Assembly: GCA_040399685.1 (NCBI GenBank)
Contig: JBBART010000021.1
Span: 1-64,000, forward strand
Origin: CAIQQQ01 sp040399685
GTDB taxonomy: Bacteria; Pseudomonadota; Alphaproteobacteria; Acetobacterales; Acetobacteraceae
Direction of reading: 5' to 3'
Length of the DNA: 64,000 nt
Shown here: piece after piece, positions 51,757 through 61,423 of the stretch
How the letters are laid out: each line of letters starts with the position of its first letter
How positions within the stretch are numbered: the stretch's first letter is position 1
Notes under the pieces: generated by a model
Databases searched by the model: none
Told to the model about the DNA's origin: nothing
The model's input: only the letters and a program-made list of their open reading frames with translations
Made by a program: the position numbers and the translations under genes

Positions 51757-53169
51757 CCGCAGCCGCGACAGGCTGACCACCATCGCCAGGAACGCCGCAC
51801 CCGCGCCGATGGTGATGGCCAAAGTAGACCCCATGGCGACACCCTGCGATGCGGTGACGCCGAACACCACGGCCACCAACGCGGCCCCCAATGTCTGGCC
51901 CAGCAGCCGTGCTGTCGACAGCACGCCGCTGCCGGCGCCGCTGCGTTCACGCGGGGTGGAGGCGATCAGCACCCGGTTGTTCGGCGCCTGGAACAGCGCA
52001 AAGCCGCCGCCGCACAGCGCCATGCGCCACGCCACGTTCCACCAGGCGGGATTGGTCGGGATGAACGCGATGGACACCAACCCGATGGCCAGCATCAGCA
52101 ACCCCGCCCCGCCCAGCTTGCCGGCGGACACCTTGTCCGACAGTCGCCCCGCGATAGGCGCCACGATGGCCGACATCACCGGCCAGGGCGTGATCAGCAG
52201 GCCAGTATCGACGGTGCTCAAGCCGCCTGCTTCGAACAGGAACGGCATGGACACAAACGCCATCGAGGCCGCCACGAACGAACACACCGATGTGAGAACG
52301 CTGAGCGAGAAGGCCGGGATGGCAAACAATTCCACCGGCAGGATCGGCGCCCGCAGCTTCATCTGCGAGCGCACGAACACAAACCCGATGGCCACCGCTC
52401 CGATCAGTTCAGCCGCCACCATCACGCCGGATTGACCGTGGCCGATGCCGTCCACGCCCGAGATAAACAGGCCGAACATCGCCGCATTCAACAGCGCGCT
52501 GCGCCAGTCGAACCGATGTCCGGCCAAGGGCGTGGCCGGCAGGGTGCGGATCATGGCGATGGCCAGAATGCCGATCGGCACGTTGATGAAGAACAGATAG
52601 GGCCACGGCGCGATCGTCAGGATGGCGGCCGCCAAAGAAGGGCCAGCGGCAGCCGAGACCGACACCACCAGGCCGTTGATGCCCATGCCCCGGCCAAGCT
52701 GGGCGCGCGGAAAGATGAAGCGTACCAGGGCGGTGTTCACGCTCATCAACCCCGCCGCGCCAAAGCCTTGCACCACACGCGCAATGGCCAGCATGGGCAG
52801 GCTGGTGGACATCGCGCAGGCCAGCGAGGCCAGGGTGAACACCAGGATGCCCCAGCCATAGATCTTGCGGTAGCCGTAGATGTCGCCCAGCGAGGCAAAG
52901 GCCAGCAACGAGATGGTGATGGCAAGCTGGTAGGCGTTGACCACCCAGATGCTCTCGGCCGGCTGGATATGCAGGTCGGCGGCAATGCTCGGGAGGGCGA
53001 TGTTGGTGATCGATCCGTCCAGCACCGCCATGGCGATCACCATCGCCTGCGCCACAATGGCCCAGCGCCTGCGACCGGGCGGCAGCCCATCCATCGTCTC
53101 GCTCATGCGCGGGCCAAGGCGAGGGCGAGACTGCTGCGCATGGCCAATATCCTTTGTCGTGGTCGTCAT
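51751..53169 (-). CDS. MFS drug/metabolite exporter, DHA2 (EmrB/QacA) type
   Basis: Membrane protein of 472 residues with about fourteen hydrophobic segments. The N-terminal pattern MAVLDGSITNIALPSIAADL (motif D1-like) is typical of DHA2 exporters. It is followed by SLGDIYGYRKIYGWGILVF (motif A) and ARVVQGFGAAGLMSVNTAL (motif B). The start could also be the inner Met at about residue 22. The substrate is unknown. It converges on the sulfoquinovosidase with a six-base overlap; a role in sulfonate export is conceivable but not supported by sequence. Confidence 0.82.
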   Translation of the reverse strand: MTTTTKDIGHAQQSRPRLGPRMSETMDGLPPGRRRWAIVAQAMVIAMAVLDGSITNIALPSIAADLHIQPAESIWVVNAYQLAITISLLAFASLGDIYGYRKIYGWGILVFTLASLACAMSTSLPMLAIARVVQGFGAAGLMSVNTALVRFIFPRAQLGRGMGINGLVVSVSAAAGPSLAAAILTIAPWPYLFFINVPIGILAIAMIRTLPATPLAGHRFDWRSALLNAAMFGLFISGVDGIGHGQSGVMVAAELIGAVAIGFVFVRSQMKLRAPILPVELFAIPAFSLSVLTSVCSFVAASMAFVSMPFLFEAGGLSTVDTGLLITPWPVMSAIVAPIAGRLSDKVSAGKLGGAGLLMLAIGLVSIAFIPTNPAWWNVAWRMALCGGGFALFQAPNNRVLIASTPRERSGAGSGVLSTARLLGQTLGAALVAVVFGVTASQGVAMGSTLAITIGAGAAFLAMVVSLSRLRL

Positions 53170-53358
53170 TTAAGCCAGCGGTAGGCCACATCCAGACGTT
53201 ATCTGAGGCCTGCGCGGGGCTCCGCAAGAAGCCGCTCAATATGATGCGTGATCACACGATGCGCGGCGAGTGGTTGTGTCTATCCCGGCGATAGCCAATA
53301 TAGACCAGATAACCCCTCTGGGCCATTGCCCCACGTGCCAGGACACCAGACCCACCCT

Positions 53359-54345
53359 ATGTCAGACCCCGATTGGGACATCCCGCTCAACCTGCAGCCG
53401 GACCCGGATGATTATACCTACGACCTGGAAGCCGCCTTGCGCGCTGTGGTCAGTCTGCGGGCCAATGTGCCGTCCGACGCGTTCACGGCCGAGACGCTGG
53501 GGACCGAGCGCATCGGCAGTGGCGTGGTCATTCAATGGCCGGGCGCCCCTGACGGCCTGGTTCTCACCATCGGCTACCTGATCACCGAGGCGGAGACCGT
53601 TTGGCTGGTGGCGTCCGATGGCCGGGCGGTGCCGGGCCATGCGCTGGCCTACGATCAGGCCACCGGGTTCGGGCTTGTGCTCGCGTTGGGCAAACTGGAC
53701 GTGCCGGGGCTGGAACTGGGCCTGTCTGACACGCTGGCGGTGGGCGACCGGGTGGTGATGGCTGCGGGCGGCGGGCGGTCTCGGGCGATGGAGACCAAAG
53801 TGGTCGGTCGCCAGGAATTCGCCGGTTACTGGGAATATGTGTTGGACGAGGCAATTTTTGTCGCTCCCGCGCATCCGTTCTGGAGCGGCGCCGCGCTGAT
53901 CGGCCCAGATGGCAGGTTGATGGGTACCGGCTCATTGATCCTGCAACAGGGTGATGGCGCTGGCAAACGTGCGGACATGAACATGGTGGTGCCGATCTCT
54001 CTGCTGCGGCCGATCCTGGATAAGATGCTGACCACCGGCGTCTCCGGCCTACCGCCGCGGCCGTGGCTGGGGCTGTTCGTGATGGAGAGCGATGGCGGGC
54101 TTGTGGTGGGCGGCATGGCCGATGGCGGCCCAGCCGAGCGCGCCGGTATTCGTGCCGGAGACCGGATTCTGGGCTTTGGCGATCAGGAGATCACGGAAGT
54201 GGCCAGCCTATGGCGGCATATGTGGTCTGCTGGCCAGCCTGGTGTTCAGATCCGCCTGCAGGTAGGGCGCGACGACGACACGTTGATGGTGCGCGTGACC
54301 ACGTCTGATCGCACCAAGTTCCTGCGCACGCCGCTCATGCATTGA
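53359..54345 (+). CDS. HtrA-like trypsin/PDZ protein with lost catalytic residues
   Basis: Protein of 328 residues with a trypsin-like domain (~25-215) and a C-terminal PDZ domain (~225-310; VVGGMADGGPAERAGIRAGDRILGFG). The protease triad appears broken. Where HtrA has the His of LTAGHVV there is Tyr73 (LTIGYLI). The Asp position reads ATGFGL (Gly103). The nucleophile loop reads PFWSGAAL in place of GNSGGP, keeping Ser176 only. There is no signal peptide at the chosen start. It may be a binding or scaffold protein rather than a protease. The ATG at 53359 is preferred because the upstream frame codes nothing sensible. Confidence 0.72.
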   Translation: MSDPDWDIPLNLQPDPDDYTYDLEAALRAVVSLRANVPSDAFTAETLGTERIGSGVVIQWPGAPDGLVLTIGYLITEAETVWLVASDGRAVPGHALAYDQATGFGLVLALGKLDVPGLELGLSDTLAVGDRVVMAAGGGRSRAMETKVVGRQEFAGYWEYVLDEAIFVAPAHPFWSGAALIGPDGRLMGTGSLILQQGDGAGKRADMNMVVPISLLRPILDKMLTTGVSGLPPRPWLGLFVMESDGGLVVGGMADGGPAERAGIRAGDRILGFGDQEITEVASLWRHMWSAGQPGVQIRLQVGRDDDTLMVRVTTSDRTKFLRTPLMH

Positions 54346-54366
54346 GCGACGTGCGCGTGGCTCGGT

Positions 54367-54777
54367 TCAGCGTTGGCGCCACGGCAACGAATCGGCTTTC
54401 CATCCGGCGCTGACACCGCGATGACCGCTGGCATCGGGCGGGCCTTCGAAGCCGTCGGCGATGTTGTAGGCATGCGGGAACCCCGCCGAAATGGCGGCCT
54501 GGGCGGCCGCCAGACTGCGCACGCCGCTGCGGCAGAGGAAATAGATCTTGTTTTCCGGCTTCAGCCCGGCCTGCTTCAGCTGGTCGGTGAAGTTCGGGTT
54601 CATCTGCATGGACGGGAACACCTGCCATGGGATGAGGGCAGGGGCCTTGCTCGCCGATGACAGGTCGGCGATGCCGACGAAATTCCATTCGGCATCCGTG
54701 CGCACGTCCACCATCTGGGCGTCGGGGTCGGTTTGCAGCGCGTGCCACACGTCGCGTGGGGCAATGTTGTCAACCAT
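54367..54777 (-). CDS. Rhodanese-domain protein
   Basis: Single-domain sulfurtransferase-like protein of 136 residues. The rhodanese core has MVDVRTDAEWNFVG and the active-site loop YFLCRSGVRSLAAAQ, where Cys carries the persulfide. GFPHAYNIADGFEGPPD is the usual closing part. It has no signal peptide, so it is cytoplasmic. It converges on the PDZ protein gene; the gene upstream on the same strand is an HD hydrolase. The sulfur acceptor is unknown. Confidence 0.87.
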   Translation of the reverse strand: MVDNIAPRDVWHALQTDPDAQMVDVRTDAEWNFVGIADLSSASKAPALIPWQVFPSMQMNPNFTDQLKQAGLKPENKIYFLCRSGVRSLAAAQAAISAGFPHAYNIADGFEGPPDASGHRGVSAGWKADSLPWRQR

Positions 54778-54830
54778 GGTCAGGCACCTTCAAAATGGGA
54801 CGTATTTGATGGCATGATGCCGCCCGGCGT

Positions 54831-55475
54831 TCAATCTATCGCTTGCAGGCGGGCGAGTTCGGCGGCGAACCGCGACGCGGCGATTTCGGGCGACCAGGGT
54901 TGCCATCCGACCTCGCCATACAGCGCCGCCAGAACGTCGTGGGGCTCGGCCTGCGCCTTGATGCCGAGCGTGGCGTGCAGTTCAGCCGGCGTCCAGCCGG
55001 CGACATAGACCGCTTCGGACGCAGCGGCGGCGATGTCCGCCTGTTTGTGGTCGCGTTTCTCCGCTGGCGTCCAGGCGGGCAACCGATAGCGCAGGGCGAT
55101 CGCCGTCTGAAGCCGGCCCTCCAATTCCGCGAAGGCCGCGCCGAGAAACGGTTTCAGCGGTGAAATGCAGTCGAAGTTGATCAGCCCCTCATCGGCGTCG
55201 TGCAGCAATTCCCGAAGCTGCTGGCCGGCGGTCAACGGCGCTGCGCGGCGCCGGCGTTCCAGCACCGCCAGCGAATGTTGCGCGACGGACAGCGGCGCGT
55301 TCGGCCAGATGGAATGCCCGCCCCAGCGGAACGTGCGCGACAGGCCGGTGGCGAGGTCGTCATCCGTCCAGTCCAGCGGTGTCGGCGCCAGCAGGTCCAG
55401 CCTGCGGCCGCTGGGCAGGCGCACCCAGGCGCGGGGCGGTGGAAGAGGCGCGGTTGCGTTGTTGGCCATGCTCAT
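54831..55475 (-). CDS. HD-domain phosphohydrolase (YfbR-like)
   Basis: Protein of 214 residues. The metal-binding histidines and aspartates of the HD fold are visible: WGGHSIWPNAPLSVAQHSLAV, then RELLHDADEGLINFDCISPLKPFL. That order (H, H, HD, D, then SPLK) matches YfbR-type 5'-deoxynucleotidases. A C-terminal part (~150-214) is not recognised. The substrate is likely a nucleotide, by family. It lies 53 bases upstream of the rhodanese gene and is divergent from the DenD-like gene. Confidence 0.75.
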   Translation of the reverse strand: MSMANNATAPLPPPRAWVRLPSGRRLDLLAPTPLDWTDDDLATGLSRTFRWGGHSIWPNAPLSVAQHSLAVLERRRRAAPLTAGQQLRELLHDADEGLINFDCISPLKPFLGAAFAELEGRLQTAIALRYRLPAWTPAEKRDHKQADIAAAASEAVYVAGWTPAELHATLGIKAQAEPHDVLAALYGEVGWQPWSPEIAASRFAAELARLQAID

Positions 55476-55539
55476 TCCCGATCTTGCCGCTGCACATGCG
55501 CGCGCCTAATCAGACAGGCAAGATGTCGGGGGAAACAGC

Positions 55540-56514
55540 GTGAACATTACCATTCTGGGCGGCGGCGGATTCTTGGGACGCAAAATCGCTGATCAGCTTG
55601 CGGCCACGGGCCAATTGGACGGCAATGCTGTCACGTCGCTGACCTTGTTCGATCTCAACCCACCGGCCGGCCTGGATGCGAAGTTCCCCGTCCATTGCGT
55701 GGGCGGCGACGTGGCCGATCTGCCGGCCGCCGCCATTCCGCCCGGAACCGACGTGGTGTTTCACCTCGCCGCCGTGGTGAGTGCGGCGGCGGAGGCGGAT
55801 TACGACCTTGGCCGCCGCGTCAATCTGCGTGGCAACGACGCTGTGATCGATGCCTGCCGGGCGCTGGCCAAGCCGCCGCGCGTGGTGTTCACCAGCTCGG
55901 TTGCCAGCTTTGCCGGCGGCCAGGGCGCGCTGCTGGCCGATGACGCGCGGCAGATGCCGACCAATTCCTATGGCGCGCAGAAGGCGGCGGCCGAGATTAT
56001 TCTCTCCGATGCCAGCCGCCGTGGCTTTCTCGATCTCGTGAGCATCCGCCTCCCCACCATCTGCATTCGCCCGGGCGCCCCCAACAAGGCGGCGAGCAGC
56101 TTCGTGTCCTCCATCGTGCGCGAACCGCTGCTGGGCTTGCCCAGCACCCTGCCGGTGGGCGAGGATTTTGTCGTCTGGATCGCCAGCCCCGCCACTGCCG
56201 TGGCCTGGCTGATGCACGCGGCCACGATGGATTCGGCCCTTCTGGGCGCTGATCGCGGCGTCAATCCGCCGGGCCTGTGCGCCACCACCGGGGCCATGTT
56301 GGACGCGATGGAAGCGGTGCGCCCTGGCACCCGCGCCCTGGTGACAGCTGTGCCGGACGCGATGGTGGCCGGCATCGTCGGCGGCTGGCCGTCGGCGTTC
56401 GCTGCGACGCGTGCACCGGGGCTGGGGTTCGCGCCGCATGGCACTCTGGTGGCGTTGATCGAGGAATTTGTCGCCCACGACCTCGCGCTCACGCGCCAGA
56501 TGCGGGGGCTATGA
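55540..56514 (+). CDS. NAD-dependent epimerase/dehydratase, D-erythronate dehydrogenase-like
   Basis: Extended SDR protein of 324 residues. The nucleotide motif is ITILGGGGFLGRKIADQLA. The catalytic Ser lies in VVFTSSVASFAG, and YGAQK gives Tyr and Lys. GGDVADLPAAAIPPGTDVVFHLAA and RLPTICIRPGAPNKAASSFVSSI are marks of the DenD group, which oxidises D-erythronate at carbon 2. No partner genes of that pathway (kinase, isomerase) are close, so the substrate stays provisional. Confidence 0.75.
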   Translation: MNITILGGGGFLGRKIADQLAATGQLDGNAVTSLTLFDLNPPAGLDAKFPVHCVGGDVADLPAAAIPPGTDVVFHLAAVVSAAAEADYDLGRRVNLRGNDAVIDACRALAKPPRVVFTSSVASFAGGQGALLADDARQMPTNSYGAQKAAAEIILSDASRRGFLDLVSIRLPTICIRPGAPNKAASSFVSSIVREPLLGLPSTLPVGEDFVVWIASPATAVAWLMHAATMDSALLGADRGVNPPGLCATTGAMLDAMEAVRPGTRALVTAVPDAMVAGIVGGWPSAFAATRAPGLGFAPHGTLVALIEEFVAHDLALTRQMRGL

Positions 56515-56674
56515 GGCGCTGGCCCGTGGGCATGACGAAAATGACTGTCAGCTCATCCGGAAAAGCTGCTCGTTAGACATGATGTTTTCATGATTGCCGC
56601 CTAGCCTGCGGTTGCGCATCGGCCCGGTTGGGCGCAGGTGTGATCACGCAAGATAAGGCAGCACGCCGTTTTCC

Positions 56675-58495
56675 ATGGCGCGATTTTCCGACACGGCCAG
56701 CGCACGCCCGGCCGACCGCTCAGGTTTTCGTACCCGCCGATTGATCGGGGACTGGGTTTTGCACGCGCCCCAGACATTGCGTGCCCTGGTGCGGGCAGAC
56801 GAGATCTGGCTGGTGCTCCTGGCCGCCTTCGTGGGCGTTGTGGCGGGTCTGTCAGTGGCGGCGATGGGCGAGATCACCCAGGCGATGCACAGGCTGCTGT
56901 ATCATTTGGCCGCACGCGAGAAACTGTCCGGCCAGGTGGAGATCCACGGGCTGCGCGCCCTTGCGGCGTTGTTCGGCGGCGGGCTGGTGGTGGGCGTGTT
57001 CGGCTGGTGGGCCACACGCCGCTGGCCTCGGCGGGCGATCGATCCGATCGAGGCCAATGCCCTGCATGGCGGGCGCATGTCGTTGAACGACAGCCTGGTC
57101 GTGGTGGTGCAGACCATGCTGTCCAACGGCTTCGGCGCCTCGGTGGGGCTGGAGGCGGGCTACACCCAGATCGGCGCGGCCCTGGCCTCGCGGCTTGGCC
57201 GCAGCTTTCGGGTCAGGCGCAACGATTTGCGGCTGCTGGTGGGCTGCGGTGCGGCGGGCGCCATCGCGGCTGCCTTCAACGCACCGCTCACCGGCGCGTT
57301 CTATGCGTTCGAGCTGGTGATCGGCACCTATTCGCTGGCCACGCTGGCGCCTGTGGTGGTGGCGTCGCTGACATCCGTGACGGTCATTCGCCTCCTCACC
57401 ACCGAGACACTGGGCTTTGACATCCGGGCACCATCATCGATCGAGGTGGTGAACTATCTGCCGATCCTTGCACTCGCCATGTGCTGCGCGCTCGGCGGCA
57501 TCATGCTCATGCGCGGCGTGACGCTGACCGAAGATTTGTTTCGCCGCTCCCGCGTGCCGGTGTGGATGCGGCCGGCGATCGGCGGCATTGCCGTGGCGGG
57601 GCTGGCGATCATCAGTCCGCAGGTGCTGTCGTCCGGCCATGCGGCGCTGCAGATCGGGCTCGATGCGCCCTACACCATGACCCAGATCGGCCTGCTGATT
57701 GTGCTGAAGGCGCTGGCCTCGGCCATTTCGCTGGGCTCCGGATTTCGCGGCGGGTTGTTCTTCGCCTCGCTGTTCCTGGGCGCTATGGTGGGCAAGCTGT
57801 TTGCGGTTGTGATGGTCGTGTTCACATCGGTGCAGGCGGTGCCGGCGGTGGTGTGCGCCGTGGTTGGCATGAGCGCCTTGGCGGTGAGCGTGGTGGGCGG
57901 ACCGCTGACAATGGCGTTCCTGGCGCTGGAAACCACCGGGAGCCTGCCGCTGACAGTGGCGGTGCTGTCGGCCTCGGTGCTGTCGTCGATTACCGTCAGG
58001 CGCACATTCGGCTATTCCTTCGCCACCTGGCGGTTCCATCTGCGCGGTGAATCGATCCGTTCCGCCGTCGATATCGGCTGGATGCGCAACCTCACCGTGG
58101 GCCGCATGATGCGCCGCGAAGTGCGCACGGTGCGCGATGACACGCCGCTGTCCAGCTTCCGGCGCGATTTCCCGTTGGGCGCCACCACGCAGGTGGTCGT
58201 GGTGGACGAGACGGATCGCTACAAGGGCCTGATCCTGGTCAGCGAGGCGCATGCGGCAATCGATGAAGGAAGCCCGAAAGTCGGCTCCATCCTGCACGAC
58301 ACCGGCGTGGTGTTGATGCCGCAAATGACCATCAAGGAAGCCGTGGCCCAGTTCGAGGCGGCCGAAAGCGATGCGCTGGCGGTGGTGGACACGGTGGAGA
58401 CCGGGCGGGTGATCGGGCTTTTGACCGAGCAATACGCGTTGCGCCGCTATTCGGACGAACTGGAACGGCGGCGGCGGGACCTTTCGGGCGAGTAG
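56675..58495 (+). CDS. ClC family chloride channel/transporter with CBS domains
   Basis: Membrane protein of 606 residues. The ClC core (~35-450) has SNGFGASVGLEAGYTQIGAAL, where the Glu of GLEAG takes the place of the gating Glu in GREGP. It continues with CGAAGAIAAAFNAPLTGAFYAFE, and GSGFRGGLFFASLFLGAMVG near residue 355. A C-terminal pair of CBS-like units (~465-595) could bind nucleotides (TVGRMMRREVRTVRDDTPL). Whether it is a channel or a proton exchanger cannot be told. It may serve anion balance or acid tolerance. Confidence 0.87.
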   Translation: MARFSDTASARPADRSGFRTRRLIGDWVLHAPQTLRALVRADEIWLVLLAAFVGVVAGLSVAAMGEITQAMHRLLYHLAAREKLSGQVEIHGLRALAALFGGGLVVGVFGWWATRRWPRRAIDPIEANALHGGRMSLNDSLVVVVQTMLSNGFGASVGLEAGYTQIGAALASRLGRSFRVRRNDLRLLVGCGAAGAIAAAFNAPLTGAFYAFELVIGTYSLATLAPVVVASLTSVTVIRLLTTETLGFDIRAPSSIEVVNYLPILALAMCCALGGIMLMRGVTLTEDLFRRSRVPVWMRPAIGGIAVAGLAIISPQVLSSGHAALQIGLDAPYTMTQIGLLIVLKALASAISLGSGFRGGLFFASLFLGAMVGKLFAVVMVVFTSVQAVPAVVCAVVGMSALAVSVVGGPLTMAFLALETTGSLPLTVAVLSASVLSSITVRRTFGYSFATWRFHLRGESIRSAVDIGWMRNLTVGRMMRREVRTVRDDTPLSSFRRDFPLGATTQVVVVDETDRYKGLILVSEAHAAIDEGSPKVGSILHDTGVVLMPQMTIKEAVAQFEAAESDALAVVDTVETGRVIGLLTEQYALRRYSDELERRRRDLSGE

Positions 58496-58550
58496 TTTGA
58501 CAGGCGCGTGAGATGGCGGCCAGCATCGCTGAAAAAGCGAGGACACCAGC

Positions 58551-59339
58551 ATGGCCCATCGACTGATCGATATCTCCGTGGCCCTGCGAGACGACATCGC
58601 CAGTGATCCGCCGGAAATGCTGCCCACGATTGAATATTTCACCCATGAGCAGACCGGCCCGCATATCGCCGAATATTTCGGGGTGGCCGTCGATCGCCTG
58701 CCGGAAGGCCAGTATGCCGCGATGGAGCGCTGCACGATCAGCAGCCATAACGGCACCCATGTGGACGCGCCATATCACTATTTTTCGCGCATGGATGAGG
58801 CCCTGGTGCCCGGCGGCGTGCCGTCGATGCGGATTGATGAGGTGCCGCTGGACTGGCTGTATCAGCCTGGCGTGAAGCTGGATTTCAGGCATCTGCCAGA
58901 CGGGCATGTGGTGCAGCCGTCCGAGATCGCGGCGGAACTGGCGCGGATCGGCCATGTGCTGAAGCCGTTGGAAATCGTGGTGGCCAACACCGCGGCTGGC
59001 GCACGCTATGGCGAGGCCGACTTCATCGACACCGGCTGCGGCTTCGGCCGGGCGGCCACGCTGTGGCTGGTGGAGCAGGGTATCCGCGTGGTCGGCACCG
59101 ATGCCTGGAGTTGGGACGCCCCGTTCAGCCACACCCGCCGGCGGGTGCAGGAGACCGGCAATGCGGATCTCATCTGGGAAGGCCATCGCGTTGGGCGGGA
59201 CCGCGCCTATTGCCAGATCGAGAAGCTGGGCCAACTCGACCAGCTTCCGCCGCACGGTTTCCTTATCTCAGCCTTCCCGGTGAAGCTGCATCGTGGCTCT
59301 GCCGGCTGGACACGGGCGGTGGCCATCTTGCCGTCATAG
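58551..59339 (+). CDS. Cyclase family protein (kynurenine formamidase-like metal hydrolase)
   Basis: Cytoplasmic enzyme of 262 residues. The metal motif is SSHNGTHVDAPYHYF, the HxGTHxDxPxH signature of the family, near residue 65. It starts LIDISVALRDDI and ends GFLISAFPVKLHRGSAGWTRAVAIL, both typical. Known members hydrolyse formylkynurenine, isatin or cyclic amides; the substrate here is unknown. The stop overlaps the opposing antiporter gene by six bases. Confidence 0.82.
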   Translation: MAHRLIDISVALRDDIASDPPEMLPTIEYFTHEQTGPHIAEYFGVAVDRLPEGQYAAMERCTISSHNGTHVDAPYHYFSRMDEALVPGGVPSMRIDEVPLDWLYQPGVKLDFRHLPDGHVVQPSEIAAELARIGHVLKPLEIVVANTAAGARYGEADFIDTGCGFGRAATLWLVEQGIRVVGTDAWSWDAPFSHTRRRVQETGNADLIWEGHRVGRDRAYCQIEKLGQLDQLPPHGFLISAFPVKLHRGSAGWTRAVAILPS

Positions 59340-60725
59340 GAAATAGACCAGCGTCAGCACGCCGAACATGGGCAGCAGCAGCGCTGCCGCCCATGCCGTG
59401 TAGCCGAAGAAGCTGGGCATCTTGATGCCGCGATGGGCGGCGATGGAACGAACCATCATGTTCGGCGCATTGCCGATATAGGTGAGGCCACCGAAGAACA
59501 CGGCACCGGCTGACAATGCGCGGAGCACCGGGGCCAACTCGCCGGTCAGCTTGGTGGCGTCGTCTCCGGCGAGTTGGAAGAACACCAGATAGGTCGGCGC
59601 GTTGTCGAGCACGGCTGCGAGCGAGCCGGCCATCCAGAAATAGGCGATCGGCATCGGCTGGCCGCTGGAATCCATGGTCAGCGCCAGCAGCCCGGCCAGC
59701 GGCCCCTCGCGGCCAGCGCCCAGCATCAGCAGCACCGGGCCGATGGTGATGAAGATGGCGGCGAACAGCTTTCCCACCTCCTCCATCGGCGCCCAGGTGA
59801 ACAGGTTGCGCGCGCGGATGCTGCGCGGGGTGATAACCCAGGACAGCGCGGCCACGCCGAACAGCACGATGGTGCCAGCGAGGCGCTCGATCTCGATGGC
59901 CTGGCCGAACAGCACCACATCGCCCGGATGCCAGATCCCCTGGCCCAGCACGCAGCCGACCACCACGGCCACCAGCCCCAGATTGGCCGAACCGCGCAGC
60001 CGCAAGGCGTTGGATCGGACCGGCATCACGTCGCCACGGGCCTGATGGCGGTCGAGGAAATAAAACGCTGTCAGCAATGGCAGCGTCAGCACCAGCAGCG
60101 GCTCCAGCAGATGCACCAGCGGCCAGCCGAACGGCACGCCGCGCAGGAAGCCGATATAGAGCGGCGGGTCGCCGAGCGGGGAGGTGATGCCGCCCGCGTT
60201 GGCGCACAGCACGATGAAGAACACCACCAGATGCACCCGCTTGCGGCGATGCGCGTTGTTGCGCAACAGCGGATGGATCAGCACCATCGACACGCCGGTG
60301 GTGCCCATCACCCCGGCCAGCGCCACGCCGATGGCGAGCAGCAGCGTATTGCCGGCGGGCGTGCCCCACGGCCCACCCTCCAGCAGAATGCCGCCGCCGG
60401 CGGTGAACAGGGCCAGCAGCAGCGCCACGAAGGGCAGATATTCAATCAGGATGGCGTGCCAGGCTGACGCCGCGGCAAAGCCAGGGCTGGTCAGGATGGC
60501 TTGCGGCACCAGCAGCGCCAATGTCCACAGTGCCATCACCGTGCCCATGCGGTGGTGCCAGAGCCTTGGCGCCAGCAGCGGAAATACGGCCACCGAGACT
60601 AGCAATCCGGCGAATGGAATACCCCATATCAATCCCGGAACGGGGCCATGGGCTTCGGCAGCGAAGGCCGGAACAACCCAGAGACCGGCCACGAAAGCCA
60701 GCAAGCCCAACCACACACGCGTCAT
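59334..60725 (-). CDS. NhaD-like sodium:proton antiporter
   Basis: Membrane protein of 463 residues with about twelve helices, ion transporter superfamily. The N terminus looks like a signal or first helix (RVWLGLLAFVAGLWVVPAFA). Conserved parts are VVFFIVLCANAGGITSPLGDPPLYIGFLRGVPF, in which the GDPP turn is typical of NhaD/ArsB folds, and the paired late motif LDNAPTYLVFFQLA with GGLTYIGNAPNMMVRSIA. It likely swaps sodium for protons. The ATG at 60725 is preferred; a Met 19 codons upstream is possible. Confidence 0.82.
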   Translation of the reverse strand: MTRVWLGLLAFVAGLWVVPAFAAEAHGPVPGLIWGIPFAGLLVSVAVFPLLAPRLWHHRMGTVMALWTLALLVPQAILTSPGFAAASAWHAILIEYLPFVALLLALFTAGGGILLEGGPWGTPAGNTLLLAIGVALAGVMGTTGVSMVLIHPLLRNNAHRRKRVHLVVFFIVLCANAGGITSPLGDPPLYIGFLRGVPFGWPLVHLLEPLLVLTLPLLTAFYFLDRHQARGDVMPVRSNALRLRGSANLGLVAVVVGCVLGQGIWHPGDVVLFGQAIEIERLAGTIVLFGVAALSWVITPRSIRARNLFTWAPMEEVGKLFAAIFITIGPVLLMLGAGREGPLAGLLALTMDSSGQPMPIAYFWMAGSLAAVLDNAPTYLVFFQLAGDDATKLTGELAPVLRALSAGAVFFGGLTYIGNAPNMMVRSIAAHRGIKMPSFFGYTAWAAALLLPMFGVLTLVYFL

Positions 60726-60799
60726 TAAGCTTGGAACCACCTTGGTTGCATGGCCCTTACCCTGCAAGTAACGTCCGCGCAACGCAAGGAGACCACCAC

Positions 60800-61423
60800 A
60801 TGGACATGACCGGCGAACGCCGTATTCCCGCCCCGCGCGCGAATGTTTGGGAAGCCCTCAACAACCCTGACGTGCTGAAAGCGGCCATTCCCGGCTGTGA
60901 AAGCCTGGAGCGCCTTGAAGACAACCAGTTGAAGGCCACGGCCGCCGTCAAGATCGGCCCGATTGCCGCCCGTTTCACCGGCAAGGTGCAGTTGCTGGAC
61001 CTCGATCCGCCCAATTCCTATCGCATCGAGGGCGAAGGCCAGGGCGGAGTCGCAGGATTCGCCAAGGGCGGCGCGACGGTGCGCCTGGCCGATGACGGAA
61101 ACGGCACGCTGCTCAGCTATGACGTGAAGGCGCAGGTCGGCGGCAAGATCGCCCAGCTTGGTGCCCGTCTGATCGACGCCACCGCCAAGCAGATGGCCGA
61201 TGCGTTCTTCAACAACTTCACCGCCATCGTGGCCGCTGCCGAGCCGCAGCCTGCGCCTGAAGGCGGCGCTCCTGCTGCTGCCCGCCCGGTTCTGGCTCCA
61301 GTGGCCGCGATCAGCGTGTTCGACCTGATTCCGTCCGAGTTGTTCGGCCTGCCGATCGTGGCCTGGATCGGCATCGTGATCTACACGCCGATCTTCCTGC
61401 TGCTGCTCAGCGCCTATCTGTGA
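60800..61423 (+). CDS. coxG: CoxG-like SRPBCC protein with membrane anchor
   Basis: Protein of 207 residues. An SRPBCC (Bet v1-like) domain covers ~1-150: MTGERRIPAPRANVWEALNNPDVLKAAIPGCE is close to CoxG of carbon monoxide dehydrogenase clusters. A proline/alanine linker follows, then one C-terminal helix (FGLPIVAWIGIVIYTPIFLLLL). CoxG binds the enzyme at the membrane and can carry quinone. AAGGAG lies nine bases before the ATG. It overlaps the MoxR gene by four bases. The CO dehydrogenase subunits are not in the window, so the client enzyme is unknown. Confidence 0.85.
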   Translation: MDMTGERRIPAPRANVWEALNNPDVLKAAIPGCESLERLEDNQLKATAAVKIGPIAARFTGKVQLLDLDPPNSYRIEGEGQGGVAGFAKGGATVRLADDGNGTLLSYDVKAQVGGKIAQLGARLIDATAKQMADAFFNNFTAIVAAAEPQPAPEGGAPAAARPVLAPVAAISVFDLIPSELFGLPIVAWIGIVIYTPIFLLLLSAYL

